46,994 bases of DNA from Thioploca sp. (GCA_030627235.1 DAOUSL010000008.1:1-46994), one strand, 5' to 3'. Numbered from the stretch's first letter, positions 25,029 to 35,158 are shown. A program made the numbers and translations. Notes: generated by a model from the letters alone, not told the origin.

Positions 25029-25625
25029 TTATTTAGCTATTGCTTCTGCTACAGCTTTTATATCAGCTTCAGTTATAGCTTTAACATCTGCATGTCCAGC
25101 CATCTCTGCTGCGTTACCATTAGTACGTTTTCCATCTTTAATATCTTTAGTTTGAGCAATTATATATTCTGCATTTTGCCCAGCTAATTTAGGAGCTATA
25201 CCTTTAGCTTCTGCACCTTGAGACTGACCGTCTGCACCATGACATTTAACACAACCTTTATCAACAAATGCTCCACCAATATCTCCTTCTTTAGCATCAG
25301 ATGGTTGAGCAGCTATCCATCCTGAAATAGCTGTTATATCGTCATCATTAAGGCTCATTGTGAAAGGAAACATAGTTCCAGTTTGGCCATTGCTACGTGA
25401 TTTATCTTTAATATGCTTAGTTTGGGCAGCAAGATATTCTGCGTTTTGACCAGCTAACTTAGGGTAAATAGGTTGAATTGGAGTTTTAGCATCAGCACCA
25501 TGACAAGTATTACACAATTTTTGTGTATATAAAGTTCCGCCATCAGCAGCAACTGTTACATTGCTAATAGCCAAACCACTAACTGCAACTAAACCAATAC
25601 TTAAAGTTTTTAAAATGGATCGCAT
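25029..25625 (-). CDS. Cytochrome c4
   Basis: A 198-residue periplasmic di-haem cytochrome, starting at the ATG at 25625 with AAGAGAG eight bases before it; a TTG seven codons upstream is less likely. The signal peptide ends near VTVAADG. Haem sites are CNTCHGADAKTP and CVKCHGADGQSQ, each followed by PKLAGQNAEYI/L. Axial Met candidates are in GTMFPFTMSL and AAEMAGHADV. The length and two-fold pattern fit c4, which feeds electrons to terminal oxidases such as cbb3. It is the first gene of a likely two- or three-gene unit. Confidence 0.93.
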   Translation of the reverse strand: MRSILKTLSIGLVAVSGLAISNVTVAADGGTLYTQKLCNTCHGADAKTPIQPIYPKLAGQNAEYLAAQTKHIKDKSRSNGQTGTMFPFTMSLNDDDITAISGWIAAQPSDAKEGDIGGAFVDKGCVKCHGADGQSQGAEAKGIAPKLAGQNAEYIIAQTKDIKDGKRTNGNAAEMAGHADVKAITEADIKAVAEAIAK

Positions 25626-25992
25626 TAATAAATCTCTCTTAATCAATATGGGGTTGTTAAAATATAAGTTTGGAGCAAAACTCGCTCTAATACTATTTTA
25701 CAATGTAAGTTGCTTATTGCAAAATTTATATTAAATATTATGATCATTAATGATATTAAAGTTGTGATATGATATGTAGTTTTAATATTTGAATTATACT
25801 AAATTTTTTATTTATAACATGGTATTATATTTTTAATATACTTAGCTTTAAACGGTCATTATCTAAATGTGATTTATTATTTAAAAACAGTATATGAGTA
25901 AAAATTTTGTACTAAAAAGCACTAAAAAATTAGTTATTATTGACTATTATCAAGCAATCTTTAGATTCATTTCACAAAATATATGAATTACT
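25626..25992. other. Intergenic divergent promoter region
   Basis: 367 AT-rich bases between cytochrome c4 and the DUF4173 gene. A 30-codon frame at 25894-25986 (MSKNFVLKSTKKLVIIDYYQ) has no ribosome site and is probably chance. I see no clear repeat or paired promoter boxes. Confidence 0.4.
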
Positions 25993-27507
25993 ATGAATTA
26001 CTTAGAAACCGAAATAACCAATCAAACAATAATTGGCTTAATTATTTTAATAACTAGTTTATTAATGGGAATTATAGGAATATTTTTATTTGATGGCAAG
26101 ATTTTAGGATTTAATATTACTCTATTTGGTTTATTATTAATCACTTTTATATTAATTATTAGAATTCTTAGCCAGTTATATATGGATTATCGAGAATATA
26201 TCTTGATAATAACTGGGATATTTTTCACTCTATCCTTAACTTGGAGAGATTCGTTAGTATTAAATAGTTTGAGTTATTTAGGATTACTATTAACAATTAG
26301 TCTAGCTTTTAATGCTGGTACTAGACCAAAGTTACGTCATCTTGAAATTTCTCAGATACTCCAAGATTTTTTATTATCTATTCAATATGGTATTCGTAGT
26401 TATCGTGAGTTAATACATGAAGATATACAATGGAATGAAGTTGAGAATCGGTGGGGAGAAAATGTTCATTCCATTTTTAGAGGATTAATGGTTACTATCC
26501 CAATGTTGTTAATTTTTGGATTATTATTGGTAGGCTCTGATGCTAGATTTGAGCAAATAGTTTATGATTCATTAGATTGGGGATTAAGTGAAGAAGCTGT
26601 ATTACGTTTTGGAGCAATATTTATTATATGTTGTTGGTTTTCCATAGCTATATTACGTGGCACTGTGTTAACCAATAGTTTAATTGATGAACCCAAAAAA
26701 TTATATTTACCAATTTGGCGACTTGATTGTATTGAAACTGGAATGATACTTGGGGCAGTTAATTTATTATTTTTAAGTTTCATCGTAATCCAATTTACTT
26801 ATTTTTTTGGTGGAGATATTTTAGTACAATCTTCAGATGGATTAACATATGCTACATATGCTAAACGTGGATTCATACAATTGATATCAGTGACTTTATT
26901 GGTAATAATCTTGTTGATATTTACTCATTGGTTATATCGACCATATAGTCAATTTGAAAAAACACTTTATCAATCTTTATCCATAATAATGATAATCATG
27001 AGTATAACTATAACGGTTTCAGCGGCACATAGAATGTACTTATATACCAGTGCTTATGGATTTACCGAGTTGCGTTTTTATACCAGTTTTTTTATGTTAT
27101 GGCTAATAGTACTATTTATTTGGTTTAGTTTTACCGTATTACGTGGTAAACGAACCCAGTTTATTTTTGGAGCTATTGTAAGCGGCATGTTTTTTATAGC
27201 CTCATTACATGTTATAAATCCTGATGCTCGAATTGCAGAATTTAATTTAGATAATTTACAAATTGAACAACGTTTTGATGTTCCTTATCTAGCTTCTTTA
27301 AGTACAGATGCAATTCCCGTAATATTAGCTAATATAGCATATATCGAAGAAAAACCACGTTGCCAATTATGGAGCTATTTAAATAAGTTGCCTGTTTTAC
27401 AAATAAATAAAGATTGGCGAGCATTCAATTGGTCTCAATATCAAGCTCAAATATTATGGTCAGAACAATTGAAACCAAATTGTAGAATTACATATAGTTC
27501 TTTATAA
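25993..27507 (+). CDS. DUF4173 (DUF4153-like) multi-pass membrane protein
   Basis: 504 residues with about eleven hydrophobic segments. Family signs are a first loop after TM4-6 (NAGTRPKLRHLE), and the C-terminal half with SAAHRMYLYTSAYGFTELRF, TVLRGKRTQFIFGAIVSG and HVINPDARIAEFNL, which match DUF4173. The last 120 residues are a soluble tail with DVPYLASLSTDAIPVILANI. Function is unknown for the family; it is usually an inner-membrane protein next to regulators. It stands alone and converges on the 1402-residue membrane protein. No good SD precedes the ATG. Confidence 0.8.
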   Translation: MNYLETEITNQTIIGLIILITSLLMGIIGIFLFDGKILGFNITLFGLLLITFILIIRILSQLYMDYREYILIITGIFFTLSLTWRDSLVLNSLSYLGLLLTISLAFNAGTRPKLRHLEISQILQDFLLSIQYGIRSYRELIHEDIQWNEVENRWGENVHSIFRGLMVTIPMLLIFGLLLVGSDARFEQIVYDSLDWGLSEEAVLRFGAIFIICCWFSIAILRGTVLTNSLIDEPKKLYLPIWRLDCIETGMILGAVNLLFLSFIVIQFTYFFGGDILVQSSDGLTYATYAKRGFIQLISVTLLVIILLIFTHWLYRPYSQFEKTLYQSLSIIMIIMSITITVSAAHRMYLYTSAYGFTELRFYTSFFMLWLIVLFIWFSFTVLRGKRTQFIFGAIVSGMFFIASLHVINPDARIAEFNLDNLQIEQRFDVPYLASLSTDAIPVILANIAYIEEKPRCQLWSYLNKLPVLQINKDWRAFNWSQYQAQILWSEQLKPNCRITYSSL

Positions 27508-27562
27508 ATATTGTTAGCAAGCAAATCCAATGGTGATTTTTTTCATAACCTATAGATTTTAA

Positions 27563-27589
27563 GGACAGACACATAGGTCTGCCCCTACA
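27563..27589 (+). repeat. Short dispersed hairpin repeat (GGTCTGCCCCTACA type)
   Basis: GGACAGACACATAGGTCTGC followed by CCCTACA. The arms CAGAC/GTCTG pair. This wording is a common intergenic repeat in cyanobacteria and several other phyla as I recall it; only one copy is here. Confidence 0.5.
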
Positions 27590-27610
27590 GAATATATTTC
27601 AATATGGTAG

Positions 27611-27640
27611 TGGCGAACCTGTGGGTTCGCCATTTTGTTT
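27611..27640 (+). terminator. Rho-independent-like terminator
   Basis: TGGCGAACC and GGTTCGCCA form a perfect nine-base stem with loop TGTG, followed by TTTTGTTT. It serves the plus-strand DUF4173 gene ending at 27507, although the stem sequence also resembles a dispersed repeat. Confidence 0.6.
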
Positions 27641-27652
27641 ATGATTTATTCG

Positions 27653-27698
27653 TTCCCAACGGCTTCGTTGGGAATGCATTCATGACGCACCAGCGTCA
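27653..27698 (+). repeat. Double hairpin repeat (CGTTCCCAACG type)
   Basis: TTCCCAACG/CGTTGGGAA with loop GCTT, then GCATTCA and a second hairpin TGACGC/GCGTCA with loop ACCA. The same two-hairpin plan is a widely dispersed repeat in several bacterial genomes as I recall. It may also end transcription of the opposing gene. Confidence 0.55.
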
Positions 27699-27864
27699 AG
27701 TAGAAGAAAGCTTTAGTGTTAATTTTTGTCCTCACCACATCTTACATTGCAGATTATGAGTTAACACTATCCAAAATTTTACCAATCATTATAAATTACA
27801 AAGTTCAGTAGAACTATTGAGAATAAGTGATAGAGCTTTCCATCACCTATTTTCAATCAAATCA

Positions 27865-30800
27865 TCAAGCTTTTTTCATTGGAGCGGATTCTCTAAACCG
27901 AAATTTTGTATTTTTCCATAATCCACCACTACTGAAACATTTCCATCCCCAACTAAACCAACGTACTAAAGCAAAAGATAACCATAAAGCCCACAATAAC
28001 ATAGCTATCCGGTACACCCACATAGATAAGGAAAATACCCATACTTGTGGCAAAGTTCCATTAGTACGGTCTTCATACCATAATAAAGAATAAGCATCAG
28101 AACCATTACCAGCAATGTGCATATCTGGATGACCTAATAAACCTTGTTCAATCGCTGCTAACATGATACCCATAGTAGTTAACGTTAAAAAAACTAAACT
28201 TATTTGAGTCAAATTAAATTTCCATGTATTAGTATTTTCGATAGACATTTTTTGGCGTAAACCCAAGGTCATAAACCAACTTACTACTATTAATAATGCT
28301 ATAATATTTACTTGACTTAGCACTATTCCTAATAATAACCAATGCAAGGTATTTAACGGAGTCAAGGTAACTTTACCTAACCCAAATGCTGCTAGAGCTA
28401 TTACAATTAAAAATCCCCATACCATTACGGCTGGCCCTATTAAACCACCACCCGTAAACAATATCCATCTTTCAGGCATATTAAGCTTAATATTAGTGTT
28501 AACACTGTCCATACCAAGTTCAACTTGTGGCGTTTTAAAAATATTCATCATGCCAGTTGGCTGTTGAAACTGTAATTCAATTTTTTGGACACCAGGGTTA
28601 ATTGGAATAATTACTGAACTTCCATCTTGGCGAACTGGTTGCACTACATCATTAATTTTAACTAATTGTAAATTAGCATCATCTGGTAAAACTAACTTAT
28701 GTTGCATTCCACGACTACTTCGTAGATTTAATGATAAAATACTATTAGTAGTGCGTTGGCCTGGGTTTATCACTAATTCACTGCGATCAATAGTTGCTAT
28801 CTGTCCACTCATACCTTCTGGACGAGTAAGATGTAAAGTTACTTTTTCATTTGGCCAAGGTCGCCATTCTGGTAACCAACGTCCGTCATTTTGATGTTGG
28901 ATCACCGGAATTCCTTCAATTTTAACATGCCATATTGCACTTGCATCCAACCGCCACACTTCATTACTAAAAGCATTATTTATAGCAATCAACGTTATAT
29001 CGTTTTGTTTATCAAATATGGAACTCCAACTAATTTCCTGTTGGTTTGGAGATAAATTAATTAAAGCTTTACCATTAGCAACTCGAATTTTTTCACTAGT
29101 CACCGATTCTCCATCCAACAATGGAATTTCCAACACAATTGCACTACCTAAAGCAGTTTGTCGGATTACTTGAGTTAATATTTGCCAGTCTAAACCCAAT
29201 AATAAAGTTCGTTCAATTTGCACAAATGGTGGCAACTCACCCATTTCCAATTCAGCTAAACTATCATCTTGTTCACGAGTAAATTGTAATTGTTTATCTA
29301 CAACTCCATTTTCATGCAGACCTTCAATTCGCCAACCATTATTCGTTGTTACAGTTACAGAATGAGGTCTTAATGGCAATGCTAATTGAATGGTATTACG
29401 TTTTGGTAAAGTACCAACTATTTGGATTTGATGAATACCTTGTTTAACATCTAGCCATAATTGACCATTATTATCCCTTAATAAGCTTTGAGCTGACTTA
29501 CCATTTAGCCAAACTTGTTCTGGTAGCCATTGTTTAGCAGTACCTGGCAAAGGAATTGCCGTATCTGCCAAACTGTGAAGTTCCATGCGAATATGTAATT
29601 GAGCTGGGTGTAATTCCATTGATAAACGTGGCAAACTAGCACAATAAGGCAGACATTCTGGTGGTTTTGCTAAACGTTTTTTTAATTCATCTAACATATT
29701 TTGAGGTGGAAAATTATTGATAACTAAACTTTTATTATTATCCGATTTGTCTAAATCATCTGCAATAACGTTAGGTTTTTCAAATAACTCGTTCATTTCC
29801 TCTTCTTCCATTTCCTCTGTGCTTTCTTCTGAACCAATTAATAAACTATTCATATCATCAGCTTGACTAGTGAGAGGTAAAAGTAAGAATAAACCTACGC
29901 TTAAGATAGCTATACTACTAAATCCTTTAAAATTAAACCTAAATTTAGTTTTAGAACCCCAAGCTATCCATAAAAAGAATACTGTTAATAAAGTTAATAA
30001 GATCACACGCATTATTCCTAAAAAACTATTGATAGTTGGAGATAATAACCATAATTTTACGGATTGATTTTTTTGTACTGGTCCACTCCAACGCATATTT
30101 ATACCCTGCCATTTCCATTGCGGTAATCCAGGCCCAGTTTGAACTTGGGCATTAGGATCAATTTGTAACAGTTTTTTCCGTGATTTTTCTTTATAATAGG
30201 ATTTAGAATAACCACTTATGCTATTTTCTAACATTGGCTTATATGCTAATTTTTGTCGTGCTGAACTGGCAATATCACTTGTTGTCGGAATAGGATATGC
30301 ATGTGGTAGATTAGCAAAATTAGGATATGAAAAATTTTCTTCTAAATTAATATGAGGCCGTTCTAATTGTGGATAAATACTCTGTCGCACTTGTTGCATC
30401 ATAAATGGTAATATAATAATAATTAAGCCAATTAAACTAATATTGCGATATAGACGGATAAAACGAGTAAAAATTCCCAAACTTGGTAACACTTTTAATA
30501 AAGCTAAAGAAGCAATAATGTGTAACCAAATCCAGTGCGGAGCTTTAGTTTCATGGTAAATTAATATCATAGTTACTAAAGTTAATATTCCCCAGCGCCA
30601 ATGCCATAATTTACTTACTGCTACTGCCATTATTAATACTATAAATAAATCTAGCAATGTCCAACGTTTTAACCAAGTTTTTGGAATATTATCTACTCCA
30701 GTAGCGTTCCATAATCTCCAACCAGGCGGTAAATGTAGAACGGCACTAACTTTCTGAAAATCATGATCCCAACCAACAGCTGGTAATTGACTCAAATTAT

Positions 30801-32073
30801 GTTCTAAGCGACTATCGGCAACTAAATCAATTTCGCCACGTCGTACTTCCACTCCAGTATTGCTATTTTTATCCAGACGAGTGATAAACTGATCTTTACC
30901 ATTAACTGCCACTCTTCCTAACACTGCTGGTTCATCCATCTCTAATCTCCAACCACGAGTCATCGTGCCACTAATACGATCTTGAACACTATAACCTTCT
31001 CCATCAAAATCTAACCAAAAATTACGTTCCAAAGTTAATTGATCTGGAACTGGATCGGGATCACCACGTCGTTTTTCGATAAATTTTAAAGTATCACCAC
31101 TTCGCACCTGATAAGCTGGAAATTTACGCCATTCTGTAGGTAATGAAGTTTGTTGTGGATCAATTGCTGTTACTCCAGTTATTTCTACTAATCGTAAATC
31201 TCTTTTAGATTCGAAAGTCCATATTTCTGTATCAACCCATTGAGAATCAGCAGGAGTTAAGGTGATTTTATCTACCATACCGAGTTGCCGAGTTTGTAAA
31301 TTTAACACCCAAGAACCAGGCCGTACTTGAATTCTTAAATGACCATCAGTTTCTAATCTAGTTGGTAATGGGCTATTTAAAAACATAGCTTGTTGTTGTT
31401 TTAAGATAATCGGGCCTAACACAACTTCACGATGCCGACCTGATACATCTAGTTCTATACGGGTATTAATTTTTAATGGAATATCATCAGTTATATGCCT
31501 ATAAACTCTTAAATCCAAACGATTTTCTTCGGATATATTACTAGAATAACTCCCAGTCTGACTTAACCATAAACGTCCTTTAGCATCAAATTGTGGTATA
31601 GTTATAGGAGAATTATTAAGAGTTAAAGTGATTAAACCAGTATTAATTGGAATCGTTAAATATTCTGGTCTGTGTTGCCAATCAAATTGACCTTGAATAT
31701 TTATTTTGCCTTTTGTTACAAATAAACTAGGAATATCATTACGATCTGCTACTATGGCATCTTTACCATTTATTTTGACATTTTGTGGCCAATATTTAGC
31801 GTCTCCTGGTAATTGTATCCAACCATTTTTATAAATTTGCCATTGTTGACTAAACTTAGCTTGTTTAGATTTAACATCTAATAATAAATTTGATGGCCAA
31901 ACACAAATTGCCGATTGCTTATTATTTAACTGATTATAATAAACTGGACAGTCTGCCATATCGCTCGTTACCCAATCAACCCAAGGTTGTAATGGTGATG
32001 GAATATCATTAGGCTGTAATGCCCAAGTTGATAAACTTATTAAATATAATCCTAATAAACTGTGTTTTAACAT
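27865..32073 (-). CDS. Very large membrane protein of unknown function, two related halves
   Basis: 1402 residues; I do not recognise the family. A signal peptide (MLKHSLLGLYLISLSTWALQ) leads to a periplasmic beta-rich region (about 20-465), then a membrane block of about five segments (472-560), a linker, two more segments (683-705, 719-737), an acidic linker (741-780, EESTEEMEEEEM), a second beta-rich region (about 800-1215) and six or so C-terminal segments. The second half opens like the first: C..Y....C, then LPGDAKYWPQNVKINGK (88-104) against LPGTAKQWLPEQVWLNGK (842-859), with RLWL/QLWLDV following. Just before the second half lies LFLLLPLTSQADD, which resembles an internal signal peptide. 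It may be an ancient fusion or duplication. It is transcribed alone, with GGATTT before the ATG. Confidence 0.75.
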   Translation of the reverse strand: MLKHSLLGLYLISLSTWALQPNDIPSPLQPWVDWVTSDMADCPVYYNQLNNKQSAICVWPSNLLLDVKSKQAKFSQQWQIYKNGWIQLPGDAKYWPQNVKINGKDAIVADRNDIPSLFVTKGKINIQGQFDWQHRPEYLTIPINTGLITLTLNNSPITIPQFDAKGRLWLSQTGSYSSNISEENRLDLRVYRHITDDIPLKINTRIELDVSGRHREVVLGPIILKQQQAMFLNSPLPTRLETDGHLRIQVRPGSWVLNLQTRQLGMVDKITLTPADSQWVDTEIWTFESKRDLRLVEITGVTAIDPQQTSLPTEWRKFPAYQVRSGDTLKFIEKRRGDPDPVPDQLTLERNFWLDFDGEGYSVQDRISGTMTRGWRLEMDEPAVLGRVAVNGKDQFITRLDKNSNTGVEVRRGEIDLVADSRLEHNLSQLPAVGWDHDFQKVSAVLHLPPGWRLWNATGVDNIPKTWLKRWTLLDLFIVLIMAVAVSKLWHWRWGILTLVTMILIYHETKAPHWIWLHIIASLALLKVLPSLGIFTRFIRLYRNISLIGLIIIILPFMMQQVRQSIYPQLERPHINLEENFSYPNFANLPHAYPIPTTSDIASSARQKLAYKPMLENSISGYSKSYYKEKSRKKLLQIDPNAQVQTGPGLPQWKWQGINMRWSGPVQKNQSVKLWLLSPTINSFLGIMRVILLTLLTVFFLWIAWGSKTKFRFNFKGFSSIAILSVGLFLLLPLTSQADDMNSLLIGSEESTEEMEEEEMNELFEKPNVIADDLDKSDNNKSLVINNFPPQNMLDELKKRLAKPPECLPYCASLPRLSMELHPAQLHIRMELHSLADTAIPLPGTAKQWLPEQVWLNGKSAQSLLRDNNGQLWLDVKQGIHQIQIVGTLPKRNTIQLALPLRPHSVTVTTNNGWRIEGLHENGVVDKQLQFTREQDDSLAELEMGELPPFVQIERTLLLGLDWQILTQVIRQTALGSAIVLEIPLLDGESVTSEKIRVANGKALINLSPNQQEISWSSIFDKQNDITLIAINNAFSNEVWRLDASAIWHVKIEGIPVIQHQNDGRWLPEWRPWPNEKVTLHLTRPEGMSGQIATIDRSELVINPGQRTTNSILSLNLRSSRGMQHKLVLPDDANLQLVKINDVVQPVRQDGSSVIIPINPGVQKIELQFQQPTGMMNIFKTPQVELGMDSVNTNIKLNMPERWILFTGGGLIGPAVMVWGFLIVIALAAFGLGKVTLTPLNTLHWLLLGIVLSQVNIIALLIVVSWFMTLGLRQKMSIENTNTWKFNLTQISLVFLTLTTMGIMLAAIEQGLLGHPDMHIAGNGSDAYSLLWYEDRTNGTLPQVWVFSLSMWVYRIAMLLWALWLSFALVRWFSWGWKCFSSGGLWKNTKFRFRESAPMKKA

Positions 32074-32279
32074 ATTTTAAATCCTATTTAAAAATAGTAT
32101 AAATTTCATTATCATGGTATAAATATAACATATTTTGTAATCTAATAGCTTAACATTATATAATTATACATAAATATTATAATTAATTATAAACAACAAA
32201 TAGTTAATAATTTATATTTACTTTTAAAAAATATGCACAGCAAAAATTATTCCTATTATAAATAACAATTCAATAAATT

Positions 32280-33239
32280 ATGTCTATACAAGTTAATTTA
32301 TCTTTAATTGAAGATAACCCCCAACAAATACCAGAAGAAATTGAACGTCTTGGTAAAGATACTCTAGAAATTATTTGGGAAGCATCCCAAGATATTGCAG
32401 AAAAAGAAATAGAGTTAATAAAAGTCCGTTACCAACAGTATAAAAATGAAATTATTTACCAACGTCAAGAAACTTTGAATAAAATTGAGGTAGTTAATGA
32501 TGAATTGACTATTGCTAATAAATTTATTGGTGGCTTAAAACGGGAAACTAAATCCTTAAAAGTTGACCTTGATAGCAAAATTTCTGAACTAAAAAGTGCT
32601 GCTGATCAAGTAGATATTTTAAAAGAAAAACTGGCTCAATTAGAACAAGAAAACCAACATTTAAGTGAAGAAGTTGGCAGATTGCGAGAAAGCAACGATA
32701 ATATGCAAAGGCGTTTGTATGAGTCTAATCGTTTAGCTGAACAAAATAGTGCTGCCCTTAAAGAAACTAGAGAAGAATTAGTTGTTATTCAACATAACAG
32801 TGAACGCTTAGAAAAAGAACTTAAAATTTCAATTAGTGAAGCACAAGATGCTTGGCAAAAGCTTAAACAAGAAGAAAGACGTTCGGCTGTGGCTGAAGCA
32901 TTAGTACAAGAAATGCGAGAAACAGTACAGAAATCTGAAAAAACTATAAAATTTTTAAATGAAGAAAAACAAGATACTAAATCTAATTTAACTACTGAAA
33001 ATAAGGCTAGAATGGAATTAGAGAAAAAAATTTCTACGGTAACTGCTCACTCTGATTCTCAGGAATGGGCTTACAAAGAAATGCTATCTAAAGTAGAACA
33101 TGATTTAAGTATGAGTCGTAGTGAATCTGCTGGTGTAAGAAAACGTATGATTAGTGCTGAAGCTGGTTTAGAACGGGAACAAAAAATTAGGGAAAGTTTG
33201 GAGACTAAACTAATTGCAAGTCATGAAAATAAATTATGA
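32280..33239 (+). CDS. Coiled-coil protein
   Basis: 319 residues, with a short N-terminal domain (about 1-50, IPEEIERLGKDTLEIIWEAS) followed by an almost continuous heptad-rich coiled coil to the end (LAQLEQENQHLSEEVGRLRE and onward). There is no signal peptide or membrane segment. The plan (small N-terminal domain plus long coiled coil) recalls plasmid KfrA-like or cytoskeletal proteins, but no DNA-binding motif is clear, so I leave it unnamed. No SD precedes the ATG. It lies 29 bases before the phosphoesterase gene on the same strand and may be co-transcribed. Confidence 0.65.
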   Translation: MSIQVNLSLIEDNPQQIPEEIERLGKDTLEIIWEASQDIAEKEIELIKVRYQQYKNEIIYQRQETLNKIEVVNDELTIANKFIGGLKRETKSLKVDLDSKISELKSAADQVDILKEKLAQLEQENQHLSEEVGRLRESNDNMQRRLYESNRLAEQNSAALKETREELVVIQHNSERLEKELKISISEAQDAWQKLKQEERRSAVAEALVQEMRETVQKSEKTIKFLNEEKQDTKSNLTTENKARMELEKKISTVTAHSDSQEWAYKEMLSKVEHDLSMSRSESAGVRKRMISAEAGLEREQKIRESLETKLIASHENKL

Positions 33240-33268
33240 AGATTAACATGCAGTAAATCATAATAACT

Positions 33269-35158
33269 ATGAACACAATAATCCTCATGTCTATATGGCT
33301 CAGTAGTGTGACTATTCCAGCTTTACATCCAAATATTATTGAACAAGATGGTAAGCTGGTTTTAATCAATGGCTCTAATCAATATCCTCTAGCGCCTTCA
33401 AAACCACCATATACCTTACAAAAATTAATTGGTAATCCTGTTGGTAATGAGAATGGGATTAAGTTCAAGTTTAGTAGTATTAATGGCAAATTACACTATG
33501 GTTTTGTGAAAAATAGCCGTTATCCACAAACAATATTTTTTAAAAAAAATGAAGTTGTTGATAATGGTAAAGTTAGTATTAATATTTTAACCAAATTATC
33601 CAATGAATACGACATGGTTAATTGGAAAAAAAATGGTTTTGCTACACTTGGTTATCGGTTGGTAACTGGCAAAGGTGATATATTATATGATGGTAAAGTA
33701 GCTTTTATTTGGAAAAATCGGTTTATAATCAATTCTGCTTCTATTATATCTGGACCATTTGTCAATCTTGCTGAAGATGGCAATTTTCATACTGGGATTC
33801 GGATTTCTTTTGATACTCTGCAACCAACCAATGCAGTTGTTTTCACAAGTTCTAGTAATAAAGCAACTCAGAGTTTTACAGATAATAATTTTAGTAATCA
33901 TCATGAAATAAATCTTAACAACCTAACTCCTGATACTAAATATGCTTATGCTGTACAAACTAAAACTGATAAACACTCCTATGAGGAAACCTATTCTTTC
34001 AAGACAGCTCCAACTCCTGGTAGTAGAAAGCCATTCAGTTTCGCCTATACCAGTGATTCAAGAGAAGCTATGGGTAGTGGAGAAAGAAATATTGTTGGAG
34101 TTAATAGTTATATTATGAAAAAAGTGGCAGCATTAGCTAGTTTTAAAAATGTTGCTTTTGTCCAGTTTAGTGGTGATATGATTAATGGCTATTTGAATAA
34201 TATAGAACTAACTGAAATCCAATATAATAGCTGGAAAAAAACTATCGAACCTTTTGCTCATTACACTCCTTTCATTACCACGATGGGAAATCATGAAGCA
34301 TTGTTGCATGTATTTTTACGGCCTGGTTTACCTAGTATAAAGATAGATAGATTTCCATATGCAACTGAATCTGCTGAAGCCATATTTGCTCAACAATTCG
34401 TAAATCCAACCAACGGACCAATTAGTGAAGATGGTGCAATTTATGATCCAAATCCAAATCAGCAGGACTTTCCAAGTTATAAAGAAAATGTGTTTTACTA
34501 TATTTATGATAATGTTGCGATGGTAGTGTTAAATTCTGATTATTGGTACTCTCCAACCATCCAAAATGAACCAGATGTAGGAGGCAATCTACATGGTTAT
34601 CTGATGGATAAACAATTAGAATGGTTACAAGCTACATTAAGTAAATTAGATAACAATATTAATATTGACTTTATATTTGTCACTCAACACACTCCAGCAT
34701 TTCCAAATGGAGGACATGTAAGAGATGATATGTGGTATAAAGGTGATAATAAAGTTAGAGCAGTTGTAAAACATGCTGATAATAATTTGATAAGCAAAGG
34801 AATTATTGAACAACGAGATGAATATTTACGAATTTTAATGCAAAGTAAAAAAGTAATTGGTATGTTAACTGGTGATGAGCATAATTTTAATTGGTTACAA
34901 ATTACTAAAAATGTTAATATTTATCCAAAAAATTGGGATAAAGCAGATATAAGACAATTACCAGAATTTAGAACATTATATCAAATTAATAATGGTACTG
35001 CTGGAGCTCCTTATAGCTCTCAAGAAAGCACTCCTTGGAGCCAACATGTACAAAATTTTACCACTCAAAATGCACTAGTCTTTTTTCATATCAATGGAAA
35101 ATCTATTAAAATAGAAGTTTTGAATCCAGATACTCTTGATACAATTTTACAGTTTTAA
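33269..35158 (+). CDS. Exported purple-acid-phosphatase-like metallophosphoesterase
   Basis: 629 residues. The N-terminus (MNTIILMSIWLSSVTIPALH) is a probable signal peptide. A novel beta region (about 25-155) precedes a fibronectin-III-like domain (about 160-248, ending SFKTAPTPGSRKPF) and a calcineurin-like catalytic domain from about 256. Metal motifs are FAYTSDSRE (D263; usual GD-x-Q is altered to SDSRE), QFSGDMING (D303), TTMGNHEA (N341, H342), VTQHTPAFP and MLTGDEHNFNW. This is a plausible dinuclear metal site, so it should hydrolyse phosphate esters or anhydrides in the periplasm. Substrate unknown. It precedes the PP0621-pilS-pilR genes by 46 bases. Confidence 0.85.
   Translation: MNTIILMSIWLSSVTIPALHPNIIEQDGKLVLINGSNQYPLAPSKPPYTLQKLIGNPVGNENGIKFKFSSINGKLHYGFVKNSRYPQTIFFKKNEVVDNGKVSINILTKLSNEYDMVNWKKNGFATLGYRLVTGKGDILYDGKVAFIWKNRFIINSASIISGPFVNLAEDGNFHTGIRISFDTLQPTNAVVFTSSSNKATQSFTDNNFSNHHEINLNNLTPDTKYAYAVQTKTDKHSYEETYSFKTAPTPGSRKPFSFAYTSDSREAMGSGERNIVGVNSYIMKKVAALASFKNVAFVQFSGDMINGYLNNIELTEIQYNSWKKTIEPFAHYTPFITTMGNHEALLHVFLRPGLPSIKIDRFPYATESAEAIFAQQFVNPTNGPISEDGAIYDPNPNQQDFPSYKENVFYYIYDNVAMVVLNSDYWYSPTIQNEPDVGGNLHGYLMDKQLEWLQATLSKLDNNINIDFIFVTQHTPAFPNGGHVRDDMWYKGDNKVRAVVKHADNNLISKGIIEQRDEYLRILMQSKKVIGMLTGDEHNFNWLQITKNVNIYPKNWDKADIRQLPEFRTLYQINNGTAGAPYSSQESTPWSQHVQNFTTQNALVFFHINGKSIKIEVLNPDTLDTILQF

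Larger units (their letters stand above)
27508..27864. other. Convergent gap filled with short palindromic repeats
   Basis: 357 bases between two converging genes. It holds four G+C-richer hairpins: CAGAC/GTCTG near 27565-27585, GGCGAACC/GGTTCGCC, TTCCCAACG/CGTTGGGAA and TGACGC/GCGTCA. The remaining 150 bases up to 27864 show nothing recognisable. Confidence 0.6.

Noticed and set aside
25894-25986. A 30-codon frame before the DUF4173 gene
   Set aside because: No ribosome site and unremarkable composition; expected by chance in AT-rich DNA.
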